A stretch of 64,000 bases of DNA from UBA964 sp037444685 (GTDB lineage Bacteria > Pseudomonadota > Gammaproteobacteria > Steroidobacterales > Steroidobacteraceae). The DNA is taken from NCBI GenBank assembly GCA_037444685.1, contig JBBILX010000002.1, positions 372,001 through 436,000 on the forward strand, given 5' to 3'. The position numbers were made by a program, and so were the translations under genes. The notes beneath the pieces are model-generated. The model saw only the letters and a program-made list of their open reading frames with translations. It did no database searches and was not told the DNA's origin. Shown one piece after another: positions 34,330 to 45,945 of this stretch. The first letter of the stretch is position 1; each line of letters begins with the position of its first letter.

Positions 34330-36988
34330 ATGACCACGGCGGAACATGTGTCCGAGCACACACCGATGATGCAGCAGTACCTGCGCATCAAGGCCGAGCA
34401 CGCGGACGTGCTGCTGTTCTACCGGATGGGCGATTTCTACGAGCTCTTTTACGACGACGCGCGCCGCGCCGCCCAACTGCTCGGCATCACGCTGACGCAG
34501 CGCGGTCAGTCGGCGGGGGAACCGATCCCCATGGCCGGCGTGCCGGTGCAGAGCGTCGATGGCTATCTCGCGCGGCTCGCGCGACTCGGCGAATCGGTGG
34601 CGATCTGCGAGCAGATCGGCGACCCGGCCCGCTCGAAGGGCCCGGTCGAGCGGCGCGTCATCCGCATCGTCACGCCGGGCACCGTGACCGACGCAGCGCT
34701 GCTCGACGAGCGGCGCGAAACGCTACTGGCAGCGGTCGCCGTCGAGGGCGCGCGCTTCGGTCTCGCATGGCTCGAGCTCTCCGCTGGCCGCTTCACGATG
34801 CTCGAGGGCGAAGGCGCGGTCGCGCTCGCGGCCGAGCTCGAGCGGTTGCGTCCGGCCGAGCTGCTCTGGCCCGAGGGCGCCGGCTGGCCCGGCGCGCAGA
34901 GCGGTGTCGAGCCGGGGACGGAGCGGGGCGTGACTGCCGGTCGGAACGGTCGCGCGCCGGCGTCCGCCGTGGCACTTCGAGCTCGCCTCGGCCTCGCGGC
35001 TGCTGACCGATCAGCTCGGCACGCTCGACCTGCGTGGCTACGGCGCCGATGGCCTGCCGCGGGCGATCGCCGCAGCCGGCGCGCTGCTGCAGTACGTGCG
35101 TGACACGCAGAAGTCGGCCCTGCCGCACATCCGCGCGCTGCGTGTCGAGGAACGCAGTGAGGCGCTGCAGATCGATGCGGCGACGCGCCGCAACCTCGAA
35201 CTCGACCGTGGCCAGGGTTCGCGCGAGGACGCGAGCCTGATCGCGCTGCTCGACGTCGCCGCGACCTCGATGGGCTCGCGCGCGCTGCGGCGCTGGCTGG
35301 GTCGGCCCATCACCGACGCGGCGCTGCTGCGGGGACGTTACGCGGCGATCGGCGCACTCCTCGACGACCTGCGCTACGAGCCGCTCCGCGAAGCGCTGCG
35401 CGCGATCGGCGACATCGAGCGCATCCTGGCGCGCGTCGCGCTGCGTACCGCGCGCCCGCGCGACCTCGCGGGCCTGCGGCTGTCGATCGCGGCGCTGCCC
35501 GCGCTGCGGGCAGCCCTCACGCCGGATCTGCTCGCGGCCGCGCCCGTGCTCCAGACGCTGGCCGCCGGCATCGCCGAGCATGCCGACGTGCTCGCGCTGC
35601 TTGGGCGCGCGATCGCCGCCGAACCGCCCGCCGTGCTGCGCGACGGCGGCGTGATCGCCAGCGGGTACGACGCCGAGCTCGACGAGCTGCGACGCATCGC
35701 GACGCACACCGACGATTACCTGCTCGAGCTCGAGGCACGTGAGCGCGAGCGCACCGGCATTGCCTCGCTCAAGCTCGGCTACAACCGCGTGCAGGGCTTC
35801 TTCATCGAGATCGCGCGCAGTCAGGCCGAGCGCGTGCCCGCCGACTACCTGCGGCGCCAGACGGTCCGCAACGCCGAGCGCTTCATCACGCCAGAGCTCA
35901 AGAGCTTCGAGGACCGCGTGCTCGGCGCCCGGGAGAGAGCGCTGGCCCGCGAACGCGAGCTCTACGACGGGATCCTCCAGCAGCTCATCGACCGCCTCGC
36001 GCCGCTGCAACGCACGGCCGAGAGCATCGCCGAGCTCGACGCACTCGCCGCGCTGGCCGAACGCGCGCGGATGCTACGCTGGAGCGAACCCGAGCTCGTC
36101 ACGGAACCGCGGCTGTCGATCGTCGCCGGGCGACACCCCGTCGTCGAGCGCTACGGCAGTGAGCCGTTCGTGCCGAACGACCTCGAGCTCGACGCGCGCG
36201 AGCGCATGCTGATCATCACCGGCCCGAACATGGGCGGCAAATCGACCTACATGCGCCAGCTCGCACTGATCGCGATCCTCGCGCACATCGGCAGCTGGGT
36301 ACCGGCCGGGCGGGCCGTGCTCGGGCCGCTAGACCGGATCTTCACGCGCATCGGCGCCGCGGACGATCTGGCCGGCGGGCGCTCGACCTTCATGGTCGAG
36401 ATGACCGAGACGGCCAACATCCTGCACAACGCGACCGAGCGCAGTCTCGTGCTCATGGACGAGGTCGGACGCGGCACGAGCACCTACGACGGCCTGGCCC
36501 TGGCGTGGGCGGCGGCCCGGCACCTCGCGACCCGCGTGCGCGCTTTCACGCTGTTCGCGACGCACTACTTCGAGCTCACGACGCTCGCCGCCGAGCTCGA
36601 GGGCGTGCGCAATGTGCACCTCGACGCCGCCGAGCACGGTGACGGCGTGGTGTTCCTGCACGCCGTGAAACCGGGGCCGGCGAATCGCAGTTACGGGCTC
36701 GCGGTCGCACAGCTCGCCGGCGTGCCGCGCGAGGTCATCGACGCGGCGCGTCGCCGACTCGAGATGCTCGAGGCGCAGCGCGACGCCATCGCTGCCGCGG
36801 GTCCGCAGGCCGAGCTGCCCTTGTTCGGCGCGCCCGCCGCGCGCGAAATGGCTCCGCGGGCGGAGCATGCCGCCGACGGCATCGGCGAGCGGCTGCGCCG
36901 CGAACTCGAGGCGCTCGATCCCGACCAGTTGACGCCGCGCGCCGCACTCGAGGCGCTCTACCGGCTGCGCGACCTCAGTCGGCGCTGA
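34330..36988 (+). pseudogene. mutS: DNA mismatch repair ATPase MutS, frameshifted in this sequence
   Basis: Together two frames encode a full MutS of about 885 residues. The first frame (from ATG 34330) gives the mismatch-binding domain, including GDFYELF with the stacking Phe and Glu, and runs correctly to about 34933. The second, offset by +1, begins after a TGA at 34931 and gives VARRRPPWHFELAS (from about 34949), then the connector, lever and clamp. The ATPase domain has Walker A GPNMGGKST and LMDEVGRGTSTYDG. The total length (2659 bp) is not a multiple of three. Either one extra base (or two missing) lies between about 34934 and 34955 as a sequencing error, or the gene is truly broken. 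Its end overlaps the DUF748 gene by 14 bp. Confidence 0.9.
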
Positions 36989-39929
36989 GCGAGAGCTCGA
37001 GCCGCACGCGATCGCCCGCGTCGGCGGCCTCCGCGGGCCGGGTGATGAACACGCGCAGCGGGTCGATCTCACCGCTCGCCAGCAGAGCGTCCTGCACGGC
37101 GTTCGCCCTCGCGCGTGCGAGCGCCCGCAGTTCCTCGTCGGCCACGACGATGCGCGCGCGCAGCGCCCGCTCCAGCGCGACGATGGATCGCTCGCGCAGC
37201 GTCTCGCGGTCGGGCCTCTTGCCGGTCGCGGGATCGATCGCCGCGAGCGGTTCGAGCACGGCAGCCGTGTCGATGCCGAGGGCGGCGCCGCGCGCCGCCA
37301 GCAGCCGCAGGTATCTTGCCCGGTCGCTGCGCGCGTCCGGCGGTGCGAGGGTGGCCAGCTCACGCTGCCAGGCCGCCTCGCGCAGGGCCTCGCCGTCCCG
37401 GGTCCGGCTCAGCGCCAGCGGCACCTCGAGCCGCAACTGCGGCCGTGCCCCCAGCGCCTTGGCGACCGCGCCGATGCGCTCGAGCATCGCCGCATCGAGC
37501 GTGGCATCGCCCGGCAGGAAGTCGACGTAGCGGATCTGCTCGCCGCTGCCGCCGAACAGGTTGCCGAGCAGCGTGAAAGGCGCGGTGACGATCTTCGTCA
37601 GCAGATTGACGACCATCTTCCAGACGATGGGGCCGATGCGGAACTCGGGATCGTCGAGACTGCCGCTGACCGGCAGATCGAGGTCGATGTTGCCATCGCG
37701 GTCCTTGAGCAGCGCGATCGCGAGCTTGAGCGGCAGGCGGACGGCATCGGGGCTGTCGACCCGGTCACCGAGCTGCAGCTGCGTCAGCAGGATCTTGTGC
37801 CGAGCCTCGAGCCTGCGATCGACGATGCGATACGCGAGGTCGACGGACAGCTTGCCCCGCTCGATCCGATAGCCCGCGAAACGCCCGGAATAGGGATTCA
37901 GCGTGGTCAGTTCGAGGTTGCGGAACGCGGCGCGCAGGTCGGTGTAGCTGCGCGCGGCGAGATAATTGACCTCGCCCGCGATCTTGACGGGCGCGTAGCG
38001 GTCGACGGCCCCCTCGAGCGCAACCTGGGCGCGCGACTCGGCGCGCGACGACAGGCCGTTGATCGTGCCCGACAGCGTCTGAATGCCGGTGGCGAAGTTC
38101 GGTGTGATCGATAGATCGGCGAAGTTGGCCGAGCCATCGAGGACGCCGACACGGTCGATCGCGACGCCGATCGCCGGTTGCGGTGCGCGCGAGCCGTTCG
38201 CCGCCGACGCGGCGGGTGCCTCGGCAGCGCGCTGTGATGCCTTCCCGAACACATCGGCGAGATTGGCGTTGCCATCCGGGCCGATCACGAGGTCGACGTA
38301 CGGTGCCTCGGCCGTGATCCGGGCGATCCGCAGCGTCGCGGGCGCGGAGCGATAGCGGATTCCCTCGAGGCCGAGGCGCCGCCACTTGATCAGATCGCGC
38401 CGCACGGCACGGTCGCGCGTCAGCAGGTCGCGGATCGCGGCCTCGCCATCGAACCGAACTGTCGGCGCGCCGCCTGCCGCGCCCGGCATCCCGACCGAGA
38501 AATCGCCCGCGAGGTCCACGACACCGCGGCGCAGGTCGAGGCGCACGCGATCCGCGGCATAAGACGCGAGCGACAGCAGGTCGAATCCGCGCAGCGACAG
38601 GCGGCCGCGGGCGCCGATCGGCTTGGCGGTCACGTCGCCGCGCAGGTCGAACCCGCCGCCGGCAACGCTGGCCGACACCTTCAGCAGCACCGGCGCGCTG
38701 CCGACGCTGTCGACGCCGCGCGCGACGAGCGTCAGACGCTCGATCGGCACGATGGCCGCCGGTTCCCGCGTCCGATCCTCGACAAGCACCGCCGCATCGA
38801 CCAGCGTGAACTGCGGCACGGCGACCGACCAGCGCGGTGCAGCGGCGGCTCGCGCCGGCGCGTCGCCCGCCGCAACGGCCGCGGACCCGCCCGCCTTGGG
38901 CGACAGCAGGCGCAGCAGATTCCAGCCCTCCCGGTCGCGCACGAGTTCGCTCCGCAGGCCGAGAACCGCGACACGGCCGAGATCGAGCCGCCGCGCGCCG
39001 AGCTCGAGCCGGCCGCCGCGCAGTGCAAGGCCCGCGATCCGCAGCGGCGACGCCGCGCCGTCGGCAGCCGTCAGGCGTGGAGCGAGCGCGAGCTCTGCGA
39101 CATCGAGCCTGTCAACGTCGACCCGCAGGTCCAGACGCCCCGCCGCGTCCGGGACCACCTCGTAGCGCAGCGCGAGGTGCAGCCGTCCGGCGCGGAGTTC
39201 GAATGGCAGCCAAGGCCCGGCATACTGCTGCAGCGTCCCGGCGCGGAGGTCCGACAGCACGAAGCCGCCCTGCGCCGTAAACGGCCGAGGTTCGAACCGT
39301 CCGCTCCACGCGAGCCGCTCGCCGCTCGCCGCGCGCGCCTCGATCCGGTAGCGGTTCGCGGCGTCGGCGCGCGTGCTGAAGTCGCGCAGCGACAAGGTGA
39401 CGGGGCTGAACTCGGCGCGCAGCGTGGGGGCCCGGCTGCGGTCCTCGACGCTCACCGCGCCCGCGCGGATCACGAGTTCGCGCAGTTCGAGCGCCGGCAG
39501 GGGCGCGTCCGGGTCGGGTGGGGGCGCCCGCGGGTCCGGGGGCGGCACGAGCGCCGCGAGGTTCAGCGAACGATCGGGCCGCAGCACCGCCGCCAATCGG
39601 GGCCGATCGAGTTCCAGCCGCTCGACGACCGGCGACAGACGCATGATCGACAGCGCCGACAAGTCGAGCGCCAGTCGGTCGACCGCGATCAGCGGCGCGC
39701 CGTCCGGTTCGCGGATCGACAGTCCGTCGAGATGCACGGCGAGATCGAACGGCCGAACGCGGACCGCGCCGAGCTCGAGCCGCTGCTGCAGGCGCTGCTC
39801 GACGAAGTCGCGCAGCTCCGCGGCGATCAGGCGCGGCGTCCAGAGGTAGGCCGCGGCCGCGAGCACAGCGACGAACGCGGCAACGGACAGCAGGGGCAGC
39901 CAGATCTTGCGCGACACGGCAGCGGGCAC
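36975..39929 (-). CDS. AsmA-like DUF748 envelope protein
   Basis: A 984-residue protein with one N-terminal membrane segment (about residues 10-30) and a very large periplasmic part rich in beta strands. The repeated pattern of AsmA/TamB-like proteins is visible (LELGAVRVRPFDLAVHLDGL, then LRELVIRAGAVSVEDRS). The C-terminal half has the DUF748 block with SGSLDDPEFRIGPIVWKMVV. Such proteins are thought to bridge the periplasm and assist lipid or outer-membrane protein traffic. The function here is inferred from the family. It is convergent with mutS and overlaps its end. Confidence 0.88.
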   Translation of the reverse strand: MPAAVSRKIWLPLLSVAAFVAVLAAAAYLWTPRLIAAELRDFVEQRLQQRLELGAVRVRPFDLAVHLDGLSIREPDGAPLIAVDRLALDLSALSIMRLSPVVERLELDRPRLAAVLRPDRSLNLAALVPPPDPRAPPPDPDAPLPALELRELVIRAGAVSVEDRSRAPTLRAEFSPVTLSLRDFSTRADAANRYRIEARAASGERLAWSGRFEPRPFTAQGGFVLSDLRAGTLQQYAGPWLPFELRAGRLHLALRYEVVPDAAGRLDLRVDVDRLDVAELALAPRLTAADGAASPLRIAGLALRGGRLELGARRLDLGRVAVLGLRSELVRDREGWNLLRLLSPKAGGSAAVAAGDAPARAAAAPRWSVAVPQFTLVDAAVLVEDRTREPAAIVPIERLTLVARGVDSVGSAPVLLKVSASVAGGGFDLRGDVTAKPIGARGRLSLRGFDLLSLASYAADRVRLDLRRGVVDLAGDFSVGMPGAAGGAPTVRFDGEAAIRDLLTRDRAVRRDLIKWRRLGLEGIRYRSAPATLRIARITAEAPYVDLVIGPDGNANLADVFGKASQRAAEAPAASAANGSRAPQPAIGVAIDRVGVLDGSANFADLSITPNFATGIQTLSGTINGLSSRAESRAQVALEGAVDRYAPVKIAGEVNYLAARSYTDLRAAFRNLELTTLNPYSGRFAGYRIERGKLSVDLAYRIVDRRLEARHKILLTQLQLGDRVDSPDAVRLPLKLAIALLKDRDGNIDLDLPVSGSLDDPEFRIGPIVWKMVVNLLTKIVTAPFTLLGNLFGGSGEQIRYVDFLPGDATLDAAMLERIGAVAKALGARPQLRLEVPLALSRTRDGEALREAAWQRELATLAPPDARSDRARYLRLLAARGAALGIDTAAVLEPLAAIDPATGKRPDRETLRERSIVALERALRARIVVADEELRALARARANAVQDALLASGEIDPLRVFITRPAEAADAGDRVRLELSLSAD

Positions 39930-39967
39930 GAACCGATGATACGGCAGGCTCGGTGCGGCGCCGATGA

Positions 39968-40651
39968 TCAGCGCGGCCGCAGACCGAAACGTCCCTCGCG
40001 CAGGAACCGTGCAGTCTCGTCGGCCACGCGCACCGACATCAGCATGCCCATGTGACTGACGGGCAGCACGAGGCGGTCACGCGCCGCCTCGAACTGTGTC
40101 TCGCGTACCGCAACGGTGCCGTCGTTGGGCTCGTCGAAGCGCGCGAGGATGCGCCCGAGGCCCATCGGTCGCGAGCCGGCGATGACGCCGACCTCGCGCG
40201 GCGGCGTCCACCTGCAGAGCGACTCGGTCATCGGTCCGCGCGGCCGCAGCAGGCCTTCGATCGCCACCTGCCCGAGCAGCGCGCGACCGAGAGGCAGTGC
40301 CTCGAGCCGCGCCGCGGCCAGGCTGCCGCAGACGGGCGAAGCGAGCAGCACAGCGCGGCCCGGCGGGAGCGGCTCGCCGGGCCCCACCCGCTGCAGGAGC
40401 CGCAGCAGCACGAGGCCGCCTAGGCTGTGACCGACGAGATGCAGCGTGCCGGCGTGACGCCCCGCGACGAATGCCATAAGGCGATCGAGTATCGAATCGA
40501 TGGGCTCGCGCGTGCTTCGATAGGTGAAGACGCTCGAATCGGCGTCGGCGGCCACCTCGAGCCTGCGGCGAAACCAGCGCGACTCGACGCCGGGCATCCA
40601 CAGCCCATGGACGAACACGACGTGAGCAGCGCGGGCGGTCGTTGGGCCCAT
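39968..40651 (-). CDS. Alpha/beta hydrolase, esterase/PGAP1-like
   Basis: A 227-residue cytoplasmic alpha/beta hydrolase. It has the oxyanion segment VFVHGLWMPG, the nucleophile motif GHSLGG and a C-terminal His in LPVSHMGML; the acidic residue is probably the Asp in RFDEPNDGTV. The pattern fits lipase- or esterase-like hydrolases of the PGAP1 type, but the substrate is unknown. It follows aspS by 26 bp on the same strand and is likely co-transcribed with it. Confidence 0.85.
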   Translation of the reverse strand: MGPTTARAAHVVFVHGLWMPGVESRWFRRRLEVAADADSSVFTYRSTREPIDSILDRLMAFVAGRHAGTLHLVGHSLGGLVLLRLLQRVGPGEPLPPGRAVLLASPVCGSLAAARLEALPLGRALLGQVAIEGLLRPRGPMTESLCRWTPPREVGVIAGSRPMGLGRILARFDEPNDGTVAVRETQFEAARDRLVLPVSHMGMLMSVRVADETARFLREGRFGLRPR

Positions 40652-40677
40652 GGAAGAGCCGGCGAGCGGACGACCTG

Positions 40678-42459
<1,782 letters not shown>

Positions 42460-42470
42460 AAGGGGCCGGG

Positions 42471-43916
42471 ATGTTACGGTTCCAGCCAGTACGCCGCAAG
42501 GAAGCGACCGTGTCCGCGCCGACGATCTCCCGCTCGCCCGCCCTCGCCGACGAAGCGCCGCTGCCGACCCGCGTCAAGGCGATGTGGGCCACCGGCGCTT
42601 TCGGTGTCGCGATCCTCATGAACGGCATCTCGGCGCTCGCGATGTTCTATTTCGTCACCGTGCTCGGCGTGCCCGCGGCGACCGCTGGCTTCCTGGTCTT
42701 CCTCTCCAAGCTCTACGACGCGATCTCCGATCCGCTGACGGGCTGGCTGTCCGACCGCACCGACTCGAGTGCCGGCCGCCGCCGCCCCTGGCTGTTCTGG
42801 GGCGCGATCGTCTCGGGGGTCTCTTTCCTCGCCGTCTTCACCGTGCCGCTCGAGGGCCCGGGCTTCGCGACCTCGGCCTACATTCTGGTGGCGCTGATCC
42901 TCTACACCTCCGGCTACTCGATGTTCAACGTGCCGTACATGGCGATGCCGGCCGAGATGACGCGCGGCTACCACGAGCGCTCGGCGATCCACGGCTGGCG
43001 CGTGATGTTCGCCTCGGTCGGCGGTTTCCTCGCGCAGTCGATGGCCGGCGTCGTGCTCGAGCTGATGGGCAAGGACTGGGATGCGCACGCGGCAGTCGGC
43101 GCGCTCGGCGCCTCGCTGATCCTGAGCGCGATGCTCGTGGCCTGGGCCGGCACCCGCGATGCCCCGTCGTACCCGCGCACCGATCGACCGGTCCCGCTGC
43201 GCGAGCAGCTGGTCAGCTTTGTGCGCAACGTGCCGTTCCAGCAGATCCTCGCGATCAAGCTCGTGCAGCTCATCGGCATCAGCGCGAGCTCGGGCGGCCT
43301 GATGTTCTTCCTCGTCAAGGTCATCGACATGCCGCTGACCAGGCTGCCACTGATCGGCGGCCCCATGACGCTCGCGGTGCTGACCTGCACGCCGCTGCTC
43401 GTGAAGCTCTCGAAGCTGGTCGGCAAGCGCGGGGGCTATGTGCTGTCCGCGGTGCTGACCGGCCTCGTAGGCCTGTCGTGGATGTACGCCGTGCCCGGCG
43501 AACCCGACTGGCTGCTCGCGCTGCGCGGCTTCTTCAATGGCATCGCCTTTGCCGGCAACGTGCTGTTCGCGATGTCGATGCTGACGGACGCGATGGAACT
43601 CGACTACCACCGCACCGGCCTGCGCCGCGAGGGCATGTACTCGGCCCTCTACAGCTTCGTCGAGAAGCTCGCCGCGGCGCTCGGTCCGCTCGTGCTCGGT
43701 CTCGCGCTCGGCGCCGCGGGCTTCGATCCGAAGACGCCGCCCGCCGAGGTCACGCCGGAGGTCCGTCAGGCCGTGCTGCTTTCGATCGCGTACATCCCCG
43801 CGGCGATGGCGCTGCTCGCGATCCTGATCCTCGCCTTCTACCGCCTCGACGAGCCGACTCTGCGCGCGCTACGTGCACAGGGTCCGGCGCAGGGCGGCGC
43901 TGGCGGTGCCGCCTAG
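42471..43916 (+). CDS. GPH-family (MelB-like) cation-coupled transporter
   Basis: A 481-residue inner-membrane protein with about 12 membrane segments. Conserved MelB/GPH motifs include KLYDAISDPLTGWLSDRT, SAGRRRPWLFWG and YTSGYSMFNVPYMAMPAEM. This family takes up sugars or other small solutes with Na+ or H+. Two starts are plausible: ATG 42471 with AGGGG upstream, or GTG 42510 with AAGGAAG upstream. It is convergent with the fibrillin-like gene (4 bp overlap) and might import the substrate of the neighbouring ligase and aminotransferase; that link is inference. Confidence 0.9.
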   Translation: MLRFQPVRRKEATVSAPTISRSPALADEAPLPTRVKAMWATGAFGVAILMNGISALAMFYFVTVLGVPAATAGFLVFLSKLYDAISDPLTGWLSDRTDSSAGRRRPWLFWGAIVSGVSFLAVFTVPLEGPGFATSAYILVALILYTSGYSMFNVPYMAMPAEMTRGYHERSAIHGWRVMFASVGGFLAQSMAGVVLELMGKDWDAHAAVGALGASLILSAMLVAWAGTRDAPSYPRTDRPVPLREQLVSFVRNVPFQQILAIKLVQLIGISASSGGLMFFLVKVIDMPLTRLPLIGGPMTLAVLTCTPLLVKLSKLVGKRGGYVLSAVLTGLVGLSWMYAVPGEPDWLLALRGFFNGIAFAGNVLFAMSMLTDAMELDYHRTGLRREGMYSALYSFVEKLAAALGPLVLGLALGAAGFDPKTPPAEVTPEVRQAVLLSIAYIPAAMALLAILILAFYRLDEPTLRALRAQGPAQGGAGGAA

Positions 43917-44572
43917 ATCGACACCGCGGGCTCCGCCGATCGTCGCAGCACGTACAGGCCGCCGAGGCTGCCGACGTTGATGCGGTGGGTATCGTCGAGG
44001 TAGATCACGTTCGAGTGCAGGCGTGGTGGCTTGAGCTCGGCCTCGAGCGGGTCGTCGGGCGCGAAGGCGATCGCGGCGCGCAGGTCCGCCTCGGCGACGC
44101 CCGCGCCCGGCCGCAACTCGACGCGGTAGAAATCGACGTCGAAGCGCTGGCGGTCCGCATCCTCGCCGCGATACCGGCCGTACACGATGACGACGCCACG
44201 CACCGCCGACCCGTTCGGCCCGAGGGCCGTGAAGTCGACGACATTGTTGTAGGCCGCCGTCGCGGCGTCGATCTCCTGGCACAGCCTGAGCACGCGGATC
44301 GGGCTCGGCGGGAACCGATTGAAGCTGTGCACCTTCAGCGTGGAGTCGTGGACCTTGGGCTTGCCGGCCGAGTGGCGTGCCCCGAAGTGCGCAAACAGCG
44401 TCTCCCATCGACCGCTGATGGCCTCGGGCGCATCGACGGGCGCCGGCACCTTGGTCTGCGGCTGAAGCGCGGCGACGAGTTTGCCGAGCTTCGCGAAGGC
44501 CTCCTCGCTCCACGGCTGCCCGTGGGCGTCCTCGGCTTCGATCAGGTCGATCAGCTGCTGCGTAGATACCAT
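43913..44572 (-). CDS. PAP/fibrillin-like protein
   Basis: A 219-residue soluble protein without a signal. The C-terminal block VIYLDDTHRINVGSLGGLYVL resembles the terminal motif of plastid-lipid-associated (fibrillin) proteins, and GRWETLFAHFG resembles the start of that domain. Fibrillins bind lipids in chloroplasts and occur patchily in bacteria. The ATG at 44572 lies within the end of the upstream ligase gene (22 bp overlap), so it belongs to the same operon. The role is unknown and the family call is moderate. Confidence 0.68.
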   Translation of the reverse strand: MVSTQQLIDLIEAEDAHGQPWSEEAFAKLGKLVAALQPQTKVPAPVDAPEAISGRWETLFAHFGARHSAGKPKVHDSTLKVHSFNRFPPSPIRVLRLCQEIDAATAAYNNVVDFTALGPNGSAVRGVVIVYGRYRGEDADRQRFDVDFYRVELRPGAGVAEADLRAAIAFAPDDPLEAELKPPRLHSNVIYLDDTHRINVGSLGGLYVLRRSAEPAVSI

Positions 44573-45936
44573 GCGTGGTCGAGCTCCGTGACTGCCGCCG
44601 AGAAGCGGGCGCACTCCTGGCGCTTGATGGCGATGAAAATGTCGAGAAAACCGCCGCCCAGCGCTTCGCGCAGGAAGGCCGAGGAGGCTGCGCGCTCGAT
44701 GGCCTCCTGCCAGGTTTCCGGCAGTTCCCGGCGCGATGCGACAGCATAGCCGTTGCCGGTCACTGGCGCACCGGGGTCGAGCCGCTCGCGGATGCCGAGT
44801 TCGACGCCGGCCAGCACCGCTGCCGCGGCCACGTAGGGGTTGGCGTCGGCACCGGCGATCCGGTGCTCGACGTGGCGCGTCTCGGGCGACCCGATCGGCA
44901 CCCGCAGCGACACCGAACGGTTGTTGACCCCCCAGTTGACCGCCGTCGGTGCGTAGCTCTCCGAGCGGAATCGCCGATACGAGTTCGCATTCGGCGCAAA
45001 CGCGAGCAGGCTCTCGGCCATCGTCGCCTTGAGGCCACCGATCGCATGGCGGCAGACCGCGGAACCGGCGGGATCGTCGGCGGCGAAGACGTTGCGCCCC
45101 CCGGCATCCTGCGCGCTGACGTGCAGGTGCAGGCCGCTGCCGGAGAGCTCGGTGAACGGCTTGGCCATGAAGGTCGCGATCAGACCGTGCCGGGCCGCGA
45201 CGCCGCGCACCAGCCGCTTCCAGAGCACCGCCTCGTCGACCGCGCGCAGCGCATCGTCGCGATGCGCGAGCGTGACCTCGAACTGCCCCGGCGCGTATTC
45301 GGACATCAAGGTGCCGACCGGCAGCCCGAGTGACTCGGCCGTCGCGAGCATCTCGTCGAACACGGGTGCGAGGTCGTCGAGCCGCAGCAGGCTGTAGGCA
45401 TCGATCCTCTGCCGCTCCCGCCCCGACCCGTGACCCGCCGGCTCGAGGCGCAGACCACCGTCGGCGCCGCGCGTCTCGCGCAGCAGGTAGAACTCGAGCT
45501 CGCAGGCGAGCACCGGACGCAGGCCATGCGGCGCAAACCTCCCGATGGCGTGCGCGAGCGCATGGCGTGGGTCGCCGACCGCCGGCGTGCCGTCCACCTC
45601 GTACATCGACAGCAGCACCTGCGCCGTCGGCTGGGCGAGCCAGGTGGCGCGCGCGAGCGTACCCGGCACCGGATGGCAGATCTTGTCGGCATCGCCGCTG
45701 TCCCAGACGAGACCGGTCGCCTCGACGTCGGCGCCGGTCACGTCGAGACCGAGGATGGAACCGGCGACCGGGCGGCCATCCCGATAGAGTCGTTCGAGTT
45801 CGTGGCGGCGGATGCTCTTGCCGCGCGCGACGCCCGACGGATCGGTCAGCACGAGCTGTATGCCCTGGATGTCGGGATTGCGGGCCAGGAACCGCTCGGC
45901 CTCGCTTGGATCGGCGCTCACTCGCTGACGGGACAT
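44551..45936 (-). CDS. Glutamine-synthetase-like ligase (gamma-glutamyl-amine synthetase type)
   Basis: A 461-residue enzyme of the type I glutamine synthetase superfamily: ELEFYLL (metal site), GSGLHLHVS, NSYRRF and HRIAGADANPYVAAAA. It resembles the PuuA/GlnA3 branch, which ligates glutamate to an amine such as putrescine using ATP. It lacks the tyrosine adenylylation loop typical of housekeeping GlnA. The gene follows a class III aminotransferase by 9 bp, fitting an amine-degrading pathway. The actual amine is unknown. Confidence 0.9.
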   Translation of the reverse strand: MSRQRVSADPSEAERFLARNPDIQGIQLVLTDPSGVARGKSIRRHELERLYRDGRPVAGSILGLDVTGADVEATGLVWDSGDADKICHPVPGTLARATWLAQPTAQVLLSMYEVDGTPAVGDPRHALAHAIGRFAPHGLRPVLACELEFYLLRETRGADGGLRLEPAGHGSGRERQRIDAYSLLRLDDLAPVFDEMLATAESLGLPVGTLMSEYAPGQFEVTLAHRDDALRAVDEAVLWKRLVRGVAARHGLIATFMAKPFTELSGSGLHLHVSAQDAGGRNVFAADDPAGSAVCRHAIGGLKATMAESLLAFAPNANSYRRFRSESYAPTAVNWGVNNRSVSLRVPIGSPETRHVEHRIAGADANPYVAAAAVLAGVELGIRERLDPGAPVTGNGYAVASRRELPETWQEAIERAASSAFLREALGGGFLDIFIAIKRQECARFSAAVTELDHAWYLRSS

Positions 45937-45945
45937 GGCACGAAC

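Noticed and set aside
34934..34970. Programmed ribosomal frameshift in mutS
   Set aside because: No slippery heptamer or obvious downstream stem is present, and MutS is not known to use one.
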